From assembly GCF_963675165.1 (NCBI RefSeq), contig NC_087393.1, forward strand, positions 3,291,502-3,355,501: DNA of 64,000 bases. Direction: 5' to 3'. Shown here in pieces: positions 9,866 to 21,800 of this stretch (position 1 is the stretch's first letter; each line of letters starts with the position of its first letter). The position numbers and the translations under genes are program-made. This DNA is from Halichondria panicea (lineage: Eukaryota; Porifera; Demospongiae; Suberitida; Halichondriidae). The notes under the pieces were generated by a model. It saw only the letters and a program-made list of their open reading frames with translations, made no database searches and was not told the origin of the DNA.

Positions 9866-12800
9866 ATGAAGTATCTGCTGGTGCTACATGTGTGCCTGGT
9901 TGCAGTTGGATTTCTTGTAGTGTGTAGCTCTGCACAGAATGGGTATGTTTTTTTAATGCATGACTAGACTGAGTGATCAGCTACTAGAAGTCTGTAAAGT
10001 CTAAAGAACCACTGTTCACTTTATTTTAATTTGCAGGGTTTGCTCAAAAACTAAATACCGTCAAGGCACTAGGTCACAACAGTTTCCAGTCACTCGTAAT
10101 GTGCCCCAAGTTTATTCATACCGTTGTGGCCTTTTCAATTGGCGTCGTTGTCGTGCAACAAGAAACATGTGAGTTTCGATCAGTGTCATAAAGCCGTTAA
10201 CTAGGATTGGCACCACTTTTGTAGTAATTTTGCATGTATTATAATTATTTTCACTAGTGTTCAAGATTAATGACTTATATACAGTGGAACCTCCATAAAA
10301 CGGAAACCATTAGGGAACAGCCTTTTGGCCGTTATAGAGAGGTGGTCTTATACTTGGAGGTTTCGATTGCCAGCTATGTATGCTCTCTGAGTCCTTTCTT
10401 GCTGCAAATGAATCTTGGAGTTTTGCTAACTGCTTCTTTAGCTTATACAAGCTTTGCAGAGCTACAGCTACGTTTTCACGATTGTGCAAAATAATGCTAT
10501 CTCAGCAATAACTAATTCTGGGTGTGGCTGTCCATTCTGGGAGGTTATTTTCCATTGGGACTAGAAAGCTGCTCGTTATACGGAGTAGAGAGGTGGCCGC
10601 TCCTGAGAGGTTGCTTTACATTGAGGTCATTGTAGTTTCAATCCAGACCTGAGCTCTTGGCCGTTACATAGCGTATGGTTGCTCTTTGGAGGTGGTTGTA
10701 TACTTTGCATGCACAAAATATAATTATTTGTCAGTATTACACACACTATATATTTCATCGTACAAATTTTAAATAAAGTAAGAGGAAGACCATGTGTGGT
10801 TAGTGGTAAAATGTTCATGACCACAATGACAGCCTTCAAAAACAAAATAATTGTGCTGCAGCAGTTGTTATATAGCTCTGTTTAGCAACGAGGTAGTTCA
10901 AGGAGGCCTTCCAGACAACTAGAGCTGTCAGTTATAGGAAGAGTGGTGGACTCTTTGTACGTTCTAGAAGTTGAGTGAATATAGATCTACTTTTTGAGTG
11001 TCGAGTCTAAAAGCTTTCAGGTGTGATCATTAGCTCTTTCATCTTCAGCAATGACTTCTTCGAATATAAATGGCAAGCTGCTTATCTTTAATGGCTTGCA
11101 AGCTGCTTATCTTTAATGGCTTGGCTTGACCAATTAATAGTGTAAGCCAATTAAAGCAGGACTCAGTCATCTTTGCACAACACTTCTAACACAGACTACA
11201 ACTTCAGAATACAAAATGGTATGTGTTTATTTACTGACAGTATCCACAAATATGCGGATTATCCCCTTTTTGGGATGATGTACGTGCATGCGCATACAAT
11301 ATACCAGGCCGCTGATTCAAGTTTCTCGAGGGGCGGTCTGGAATCGAGGTTAGATCTTTATCAAATCTGGAAACTGACTGCACAGCTGAATTGTACTGCC
11401 TTTCTCGTGTATGTATGATAAGGCATATAAATTATGATAATCTAATAGTATAATGTCAAGAGTGCATAAGAAGTGAAGAGTGTCGAACTACTGATATACC
11501 TCTACACAAACACTGTGCACAAAGTAACATGACACGCACGTGATAAAGTATTGTAAATTTACTAGTAATCTCCTAGTAAATGTTAACCGTTACGTTTTTA
11601 GGAGTGTGGTTTTCGAACAATTAATTGTTCAATGTTTGCGTTCAACGTTCCGAGCTTGTGGAGCTGCTCACTGCACACTGATAGGAGACGATCTCTTCAC
11701 AAAAATCACCTAATTAGAGACAATAGTCGAGTTGATCCTCTTCACTTGCACTCTTTACTCAACTTCTGTGCGTTGCGTAATTATGCGCAAACGTCATCAA
11801 TTGCGAGTTACTCACATGCAATTGACAGGATGTCACGTTAATTTATGCACAGTGTTTGTGTAGAAGTATCAGTAGTTCGACACTCTTCTCTTCTTATGCA
11901 CTCTTGATAACATAATCTATGATATTCCAAGATTGGCACAACAGTACAGTATAGACTCCGTTAATCTGGTCACTCTTGGGACAGTGTAGTTTGGCCGGAA
12001 TAGCGAGGTGGCTGCAGCTCAGGAAATAGCCGCGGCTTAAAAACGACCTTACCTCGAATCTAATGACTACTTTTGCGGTTCTTGTCTCGAGGATAATGTA
12101 GGATAATGAAGTGTAATCCAATTTTATTTGCTAAACCACACCCAAAACGTCATATCCGGCCGTAATATACGTATAAATATTACATGGAAAACCTTGTTTG
12201 GGACAGCCAGCACTGGCCGGTAAACGGAATAGTGAGTGGCCGTACTTCAGGGTGAGTTTTGTGCAGTAAACATTATTATAGCTAGCATTCCGTGCCATGC
12301 CAAATGGCCGTTATATCGAGGTGGCCGTACTTCAGAGAGCCGGAATAGCGAGAGTCTACTGTAGTAGGTGTTGGGTAAAATGAATTTTTAGGACAATCTT
12401 TTGGCAGGAGCTGTTGGTAACGCTTGAATAGCCGAACGAAGCATCTTTCAGGGTTTTCGGGATTGTTGTAGTGAGACACTACTTTTGGTTTGAGTTTCCT
12501 GCCTTTCAAGCCTCCTGGTCGATTTTAGATAATTATGTCTTCTGTGTATTTCAAATACGACCGCTGTCCTTCAACTTCAATTACTTGAATTTGGCATGGT
12601 TCTGACCTCAATTGACGATGTTCGCTACCACTTCGTAGAGCAAAGTAGACACCATTCATAAAAAGTACCGTATCAACCAGTGCTTGTGGAGTTTTGGATC
12701 CAAGAAGATCTTTGTTCCATAAAAGTTTTTCTTCTTCTGTTAGAGGTTCAAGCCTTCTTCTTTTGTGACCCTAGTCCAGCTCTCTGCAAGCGCTTCATTT

Positions 12801-15800
12801 CGGAGTCTAGGCACATTCGAAAGTCAGCAAAACAAGCATCCTTGAACAGGTCAATCCCGGGATTTCCATTCCATCGCAAATACCTCTGTATGCCACTCAC
12901 AATGTGGTGCAGTGTGTCAGGGGGAAATTCTGAGCCATCGTTCTTCCGAATCTGAAAAATGAAGCATTTCAGGTTCTCGGATAGTTCCTTGGATTTCAGG
13001 TCACTCAATAGTGGAATAACATCACCATGGCACTTTAATCGGTACTCACACCAGTCTTCCATAGCTTGAAGCAGTACTTTGTATCTGAAGTTGTGCTATT
13101 AGGAATAGCACTCTTCTTCAATTTTTCCATCTCATTTTTTGTTAACTGAAGTGCAAATGTACGCACTTGCTTGGAGGTAGAGGCACTGCTTGAAGAAAGC
13201 TTCATTCGCTTTGAGTTAGGTAGAGAATATTATGCAGGTTCTGTTGGCTCGTCCAGCTCCTCCTCCTTTCTTTGTTCTGTAGAAAGAGTAGCCAGCTCCG
13301 CCTCCACATTTATGTCGTAGAGGGCGGGGTCTATGGGCTCGGTCATTATTATGCCGAGTACTTCTTCAGAAAAGAGCTTGTCTAGGCCTAGGTCTTCGTC
13401 CGCGTCCATTCTTTCAGTTAGTTTTTGAAATGAACCTAGCAACTAAACTCATTAGATACTGTTTAGGAGGTATCCAGAGGAGGGAGGACACGATTAACCT
13501 TAGCTCTAATTAGCTAATTATCGCGACCTTTTAATTACATTCTTTGAACGATTCATCTTTTCTTTCTTTATAACCTCTACATATTGGGACACATAGAACA
13601 GTACTGTAGTATGAGTGACAGGCAATTCTTGCAGGCACAGAGCAAACCATACAAATAAAGGGGTGCTAGAAGCTGAGACTGTTAGTGTCATTGATGTTCT
13701 TCATGTTGGAGACACTCTGAACTAAACAATTCCATGTTGCAGCTTTATCACAGAGACAGGAGTGCCTGGGGTGCTTCTCACAGGGATCTTGGAGACAGGA
13801 GTGCCTGGGGTGCTCCTCATAGGGATCCTGTCTCCAGGATCAAGAGTGCTTCTCACACAGACAAGATCAGAGTGCCTGGGATGCTTCTCACAGGGATCTT
13901 AGAGATAGGAGTACTTGAGGTGCTTCTTATAGGGGTCCTATTACCTTCAGGTCCTGACAACTTGGCCATAGGGGTACCTCCAGTAGGAGAAAAGGCTTAC
14001 TTTGCTCTAGCTCTTGTGTCTAATATGTAGAGGTTATAAAGAAAGAAAAGATGAATCGTTCAAAGAATGTAATTAAAAGGTTGCGATAATTAGCTAATTA
14101 GAGGTAAGGTTAATCGTGTCCTCCCTCCTCTGGGAGGTATCTATGGGAATTATAAGCCCGCAGGCACTCGTAGTACCCTCGCTTTGCTCGGGATACTACA
14201 GCAGGCCTTTGGGCTTATAATTCCCATAGATACCTCCTAAATACTATCTAACTATTATTTATGCCCCTGTTTTAAGTGTATAAATTATATGTACCGTATA
14301 CCGTATAGCGGGTATATTTCGAGGGTATAAATTTTCGCGGATGGACCATTACAAAGGATTTCGCGGATTTTATTTTCGTGGTCTGAGTTCCAGCCTTTTG
14401 GTGCATGCGCACATCAACATGCATCTGTACCTCCACACCGTTAGCCTCGAACCCGTAATACTGAACACGCCTACTATTCATAAATTTTCGTGGGTATAAA
14501 TTTTCGCGGTACAGGCTCAATCCGCGAAAACCGCAAACATTTATACCCTCGAAATATACCTGCTATACGGTATGTTCAGACATCAAAAAAATTTTTTTTT
14601 TTGGAAATTGTCTGGGTATAATTGGAACAAATTTTTATAGAGCTTGCGAAGTGTCCAGAATGATTAGAACAAGCATGCAGCTGCATGCGAGCTAATAGAA
14701 CAGTGTGCTACTGAATAGTTGCACTAGCTATCTAAAATTAGCTACTCAAAGCTATCAAAGCTATCAAACTGCAGCAGCACTCTTAGTCTTCTTGCCGTCT
14801 ATAAATATAACTCAACTTTTCAAGGTATTGTAGAACAAATGTAATATTAAAGCACCAGAGTGTCCGTTGTATTAGAACAACGAAAATTGTCCAGAAGAGT
14901 GTCCGGGGTAATTAGAAGTGTCCAATAAATTAGAAGATATACGGTAGCTGTACCTTAACTGGCTCTGTTCCGAGTCTTGGATAATAAGAGATCATAATTA
15001 TAGAGAGAAACAGACACACAGAACATGCATGCAGACATACATAGGAACAAAGACGAGCAGGGCCTTTTCACAACACAACTATAACAAAAAGCACAGAGCC
15101 TTGCTCTACATAGGGCTATTTCTACGGTAATAATATTAAAACACACATTACACTAGAAAAAAGAACAAGTGTGTCCACAGGTGCATGCTGACAACCATCC
15201 TCCACAATTTCTTGCTCTTGGATTTGCAGTTTATTCTCAACTCCGCCAGGAAAAGTTCTTGATCTGGGCTGCAGCTGCTGCTCTAAACTGTATTGTCGTG
15301 CAGTAGCCAACTTCTTATGCTCAGTATAAATGCGTGTGCTGTGTACGTTATACAATGGCTATTTGTGCTGCCACACTGTAATGCAGGTATTTTGCACATA
15401 ATTATGGCTACCCTATACTGTTATCCTCAGTGACCAAGCAGCACAAATTATAGGGCTAGTATAGGCCCTAATCAATTTTTTTATTAGATCTACATAAATT
15501 AACATTATAACCATTGATTTTCAACTCAACCTCCTATTACTGTTGTGCTGGTTTGTCCACTGCTCAGAATAGACTTCCCTATGGGGGGGGGCCTAGGTCA
15601 CTAGTGCAATAGTACCCCCCCCTAACGCCCCAAATCGCTAGCGTTTTAGGGCCAGGCCCCCAAAATAAGGGGGAGCCCCACATCGCTTCTACACCGGTAT
15701 AGCGAAGGGTATAAATGTTTGCTGTTTTTGCTGATTAAGCAACTGGGGAACATTTATACCCATAAATATTAAGATCGCATGCATGCGCCAAAAGGGGTTG

Positions 15801-18800
15801 CTAAGTCCACAAATGCATTTTCATGGTTAAATTTTTCGTGTCTTGAAATATTAACCCTATGGATTTATATTGCATCGTTACATCCCGCGGTAAAAATTGC
15901 ACTCTACATCATGAATATCATTTGCATTGTTAAGTTGGCCTGCATGGTGGCTATTAATTTTCACACTTCATATTTTTTCCATGCTTTTTAGTGCTTTCCC
16001 CGGCAACTGTCACATTGCAAATGTTTTTCAGGGTTATAGTTGTTGTGCATAAACCACTCACATCATTGTATTGCATGTTATGAATTCATTAGGCCTGTTT
16101 AGAAATGAGCACTGTGATGGATTGACATGCAGTTCTGATTTTGGTGCTTTCATATTTGTCTGGGCTTACACACTTAACTATTGGGTGACCTAATTTGTTA
16201 GCGATGTGCACATGCAGTGATTCAAAAGCAATCTTGTACATGGTTTCCTTTAATTCTCTTACAGACAAGTATCAAGCAACGAGTACAAGCAAGTCACTCG
16301 TACAGAAAGCTACACAGAAAATTATTGCTGTGAACGTTTCATTGGCTCTCCTCCAAATTGCATCAGTAAATTACGGATGTTCATACCTCTGTAATAATAC
16401 TATTTTATATGTTGTGTTTCAGTTACATGTCCAGTCATAAATAACCCTTCAAATGGAAATGTGGTCTATAGCTCCACTGTGTATCGAAGTGTAGCTAACT
16501 ACCACTGCACTCCTGGATACACACTCAATGGTGCCAGCAGTCGTACTTGTCAATCAAATGGACAGTGGACTGGATTACAACCGTCATGCCAACGTATGTT
16601 GTTAGTATAATTATAATTAGAGTGGTACCAGTAATTTATATGCTGTGTAAGACTCACAAAAAGACACCCACATACCTTTTTGTACGGGTCTTGACTAGCC
16701 TCGACTCCAGTGGTTGTGAGACGTAATATTATACAACTGCCGGTTAAGCATTTCAGTGCTCTATTAATAATGAGATTGCTCTCCTATAATTATTATAGAC
16801 GTTACCTGCTCGGTTCCAACACGACCAATGAATGGACATGTTTCCTACACTTCTATTTACTACAATGGTGCTGCCCACTACTCCTGTAATGATGGTTACA
16901 AGCTAGTTGGCTCACTGAGTCGTACTTGTATTGGCAGTGGACAATGGAGCGGTGCACTGCCCAGTTGCCGCAGTAAGTCTTAAATTATTATATTGTGATG
17001 CAAGTCTCTCGTGTCAGTATATAGATGGCATGGTGGTACAGACTAGGCGCGTAGTGGGTATTCAATAATAGTTTCAAAGCTGCAAACAGATAAGTATCGT
17101 ACATCTATGTTAGAAACCTGCTAACGATCAATATCAAGTCAGTTGAAGGACTACTTCCTACAGGGTTACAGTGTCCTTTTCTACCTTCTCCTGAGAATGG
17201 CAACGTGGCTGTGAGCTCCAACTACCTCAGTGGAATAGGTACATACAACTGTCACTATGGATACAGGCTGGTCGGATCATCACATGGGAGGTTTTGTAGC
17301 AGTGATGAGACATGGACGGGAATAGCTCCATTATGTCAACGTAAGTATACCTTTGTATCATACATATAATTATAATTACAACATATTTTGAACCTTGGCA
17401 AGTGATTAAAATGTATGTATTGCAATTTCTTTCATAATATAGAGCAGTGGTGTAGGAAGCACGAGTGCTCAGGGTGCTGGAGCACCCCCTTATCTCAAGC
17501 TACCTTACCTACTTGCTCCATGAAGCTAGCTAGCTTGATATAGCAGCTAGCTAGCTCAGTATAATATTAGTTACTGAGCTAGCTATACTAGCATAGTTAC
17601 GTACACAGTACAAAGGTCAGCTAGATGAACCACATCGTAGATATCTCTTATAAAGAGCAAGCACATGCATTGCGAATCTGCAATGGCAAGTAAACAAGCA
17701 AGTCTCCTCTCATTTTTGACATCAATGGTAAGTTTCCATGAACAGCTACTAAAGAGGGTAGCTAGACTATAGATCAAGTGTAATTGGATCCTAAAATAGA
17801 CATGCTGTCTATAGCTAACTGCCAAACGTTCGTTTTCTTCACTGAAACATTCCTCCGAAGTACAATGACACAATGCAATCTTTTTTTATTGTATACTTAA
17901 CAGATTCTATAGTATATCAAACTAATTGCAATGTGAACGTTGCTAGGATTGCCAGGAAAAGAAAAGCGTGAAAAAGCGAAGAAACAAGAAATTCGGCGAG
18001 TGCATAACTCCAATCCGTTACAACGTTATGGTTCTCGACTAGAGGCTGTATCTAGAATCTTCTGAACATGTCTGTACAAGGAGGAAATGCTTTCCAAGAA
18101 TGTTACTTACTTACTTAGTCAGTCAGACGAAACACGGTGAAATGTAACAATAGTGCAATTTTTCAAATATCAATATTAATGCATGTGAATATTCATTGAC
18201 TATAATATCACACATTTACACAGATAAAAGGCTAACTAAGCTATCTATCCAGTTAGTTTCTTGATGTGGCCTTTCCCTGCAGAAATAGAGCAGTCTAAAC
18301 ACGAGTCAAAATTTGTGCAATAATAAAACACACACTACTGCACTGTCAATCCTATATGTACAACCTATACTGGTTGTACTAATAGCAGAACTCACGTAGA
18401 ATTAAATTTTGATACTGATAATTTTATACCAGAATTAATCTCCGGGAATGTAGAATGCCAAAATTTTCCGGGGGCTTGGACCCCCAGATTTGTCCAGCAC
18501 CCCCTTACAAAAACATCTTCCTACTCCTCTGTAGAGATACGTTGCCCAGCTCCCACCCAACCTGGTAATGGTACTGTAAATGTCACATCCAACACTGTTG
18601 ATGGAATTGCCCTCTTCTACTGTTTACCCACTCATTATTTGGATGGTTCCAATCGTCGTGTATGCACAGAAAGTGGAGAATGGAATGGAACACAACCTCA
18701 ATGTGTTGGTCAGTAAAATATAGTATGCATTTATAAAATGGTGAGGTAAAGGAGACCGGTAGTCCTCGTTCAGGGTTTTCACACAGGCTACTAAGAATAG

Positions 18801-21800
18801 AGACCAAAGCACTGTCTCTTGTACTGGTGTTTTTGATAATCAATCCTTTACAGGTTTTACTGTGTCTTACACATGCATGACATGGTTTTGTGTTTTATTA
18901 TAGAGAAGTGTACTCCCTTCATTGGTTTTAATGAGCCCTTTTTGAAAATCAAAGAAGGAGAATCGAAAACAGTGTGTTTAAAGACATGTTCCTGTTACTT
19001 CAGCTCCAACCTTACATTGGAGTTAAAGGCAAGGAGTCAGGATGATGGTGAGTTTACTGAATATTATTGTTTTGTTTACACTTTGTACATGCAGCTTTGG
19101 AGAAGAATACAGACCTTGTCCTACCATCAGAGCTGATAGTGAATGCAAATTCCAGTTGCTTTGAGGTGACTGCTGTAGATGATGATCTGCTGGAAGGTTT
19201 CGAGGCTAAGTTACTCCTTCTATACAAACCTACTGGGGAGAGATACCACATATGTGAAGACAGTGCAATTCTACCTGTTTCAGTTGTTGATAATGATGGT
19301 AAGTCATAATTTTGTATGACTCAGTGTCTATGCACCAGAGGCCAGGGTGTCATACAGGGGAAAGGGGGGATATCCCCTCTGGCTCAATTTCCCCTATAAT
19401 TTGCATTCAGGTAATACATGACTGAGTGTCCATAGCTGGCAATGTTACACTTACTTGAAATAACAGTTGACCTTTTTATGCCTCGGTGCGCATGCGCAAG
19501 CGAGGTATACGGTAGTGTATGTGTGCGTGTGCGCGCGCTCTTTCAGCTGCTCAAGGATCAATAAAGTGCAAGTAAGAGTTTCTATAGGCTTCTAGTCATG
19601 TTTTCTTGGCTTGCTATTTGTGGATTTGCAAAATAAAGCTTCGTTTCCTAGTTATGCACTACTTTTGCTTACTTGGAATGCCATTGCAGCCTTTTCAGAA
19701 GAGTCCGTAGCAAAACTCGTAGCAAAACTTGTTCACCGCAGTGGCGGATCCAGGGGGAGATCCCAGGGTGCCACGGAACCCCCCTTTCAGTCTAGTTATT
19801 ATGGCTTTACAGCTACCATATCTAGCTATTTATCTCAGTTTTTGTAGCTATTTGTAATTATTTTGATGTATCAACTGCCAAAAGAGTGTTCAAAGTCAAT
19901 GGTTAGTCTAGGCTAGCTAGTTGACTGTTTGTAGCAGCTAGCTAGCTAGCTCTACACAAGTCTATTATGGGACTTCCCCTGGCTGAGAATGGAATTTTCC
20001 CTAGTGTTACTGCACACCGTGTGACCATAAGTGGGCGTAACCCCCCAAATTTCGCGCTCGTTAGTTTGGAGCCCCCCTAGCTTTCATTTTTCCTGGATCC
20101 GCCACTGCACCGAGTGTTGCTACTCTACTTAGTAGTTAGCTCTGCACTAGAACGCTAGCTATTGGTAGCTGCAAGAGTAAGAAGAGAGCTGCAAGGCTCT
20201 GCTGACTTGTAGCCATTAATTTTAGACTTGAACTTTGCCATCGATTGTTTTTAATTAATAACAATTATCGTCGATCATTACCCACTCTTTGAGTATCCCT
20301 GTGATTCTGGATTCTGCATGCAGCACAATTAAAAATGTTCATCTTAATCAATGTGTGTATAAAAGCTAGCTATTAGCAAGGGCGTATGAAGAGAAGAGGG
20401 TATGCAACTACAATCTATCAAATTACAAATGGGAGGGGCGTGTGCACTAAAAATAGACAAGAAACTATTGCACGTGCACTTACTCCATATTAGTCACCAA
20501 GCCAGCTAGCTAGCTAGCTAGCACTGTACTGTTAGGTAGAGTTAGCCACAAAGGTCAACAAGCGGAAGAGAAGGACCAATGCTAGACTAGAAGTAGCCAT
20601 TGATCAATTCTAAGCTCTTCTAAATTAATTTTGCAGTAAATTTCTAGTATAACAGTGTTCCCGCCCACTATCACGCCTATTTACGTGTGGGCGGTTGGCT
20701 AAATATAGTATATCCTGCTGACTCATCAGTAATTTGACGACTACACAGTATATACGCATACCCTCTTCTCTTCATACGCCCTTGCTATTAGTAGCTTTAT
20801 GTTATGTAGCTTTGGCCACCGAGGCATCAGCACCCGTGGTGCTTTTATTTTTTTTTAGAAAAATTTTCTGTAAAAGCATGCCTTATTTCCCCTCTCTACT
20901 TCAAAATCCTGTATGACATCCTGGAGGCATACGGTTACGTATACCGTAGTGTGTGCAGAGGGGAGAAGGACACAAATTAATAAACCGTAGGTAAAAATTC
21001 CAACCAAGAGGAGACGGTGCGTCAAAAGCAAAATGTCAAGACTCTTATGGTGAAAATAATTACTAACTCAATGCGTTACTGTATTCAAATTAGGCCACAC
21101 AACTTGTTTCAAGCCCGCCTGCAAAAATTTGTTTGCCCCGCTTGATCCTTTTTATTAGGGAGGGTTGTAATAGATCGTTAAAACAACTGGTGTGAAATAA
21201 GCTTATCACGGACTTTTGAGTCCTTTTTTATGCATTAAGATGTATGCTGATGCTTCCTTTAAAAAATCCTCATCTCCCAGTATCAAATTTTGAGGAAAAG
21301 GCTTCCAACAAGTATATAATTATATATAGTTTGTATTCATGACAAATACAAACAAAAATAGTGCTATAAAATTATTTGGACTAAACAATGCTCCTTAAAG
21401 GCTATTGATGCTTGTCAGTACTGCTACCCAGAGGAGGTACGACAGGCGCGGTGCAGCTCAGGCAATTTAGCCTTTGATTATCCGCCCACACCCCGTCCCT
21501 GTCGTATGTTTTTGCTGACAGTAATCAAAGGCTAATTACTTGAGCTGCACCGCGCCTGTCGTACCTCCTCTGACTGCTGCCTTTGCTGTCTGGAGTACAT
21601 TAAAAGGTCAAAGGTTGCATTTAAATACTTAGCCAAGATCTCTTCTCTTGAATGGGTGCATCAGAGGAAATAGCTCAATGGAAAGTGAAAGAAGTTAGTG
21701 GTAATGTAGAAATCCAGGGGGCCCGATGGTAAACTCTATTTACAAATTAATTAGAAGCCCACGTAATGTAATTACCTGTGGTACTTTCCTGCTTTACACT

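Larger units (their letters stand above)
10169..16264. other. 6.1-kb intron 2 of the EMI/CCP gene, filled with mobile DNA
   Basis: It contains CAGTGGAACCTC-type repeat sequence (about 10280-10690), a short tandem repeat at 11083-11120 (AAGCTGCTTATCTTTAATGG unit), a GGAATAGCGAGGTGGCCG-family element (11945-12365), a Crypton-type pseudogene, a Mutator-like inverted-repeat element, hairpin MITEs and a G/C-run palindrome near 15585-15680. Most are listed separately. I found no exon of the host gene. Confidence 0.7.
19477..20835 (+). repeat. TATGCCTCG-family repeat, copy 3, disrupted by two insertions
   Basis: Left end TATGCCTCGGTGCGCATGCG, right end CCACCGAGGCATCAGCACCC. With the two nested elements removed it aligns along its length with copy 1 at 10-560, including the segments around ACTTGTT(C/T)ACCGAGTGTT and AAAAGCTATTAGTAGC that are the empty sites. 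Confidence 0.7.
19343..20923. mobile_element. Outer transposon of a nested stack (CAGGGTGTCATACAG ends)
   Basis: Left end CAGGGTGTCATACAGG and right end CCTGTATGACATCCTG are inverted copies, with the 5-bp direct repeat GAGGC at 19338-19342 and 20924-20928. Inside sits a TATGCCTCG repeat (about 19477-20835), which contains two further elements. A relative with CAGGGTTTCATACAG ends is at about 30955-31210. All of this occupies the intron between Calx-beta 1 and Calx-beta 2 of the EMI/CCP gene. Confidence 0.7.

Noticed and set aside
13735-13965. CRISPR-like array of spaced repeats
   Set aside because: These are diverged, directly abutting minisatellite units inside a eukaryotic transposon, without unique spacers.
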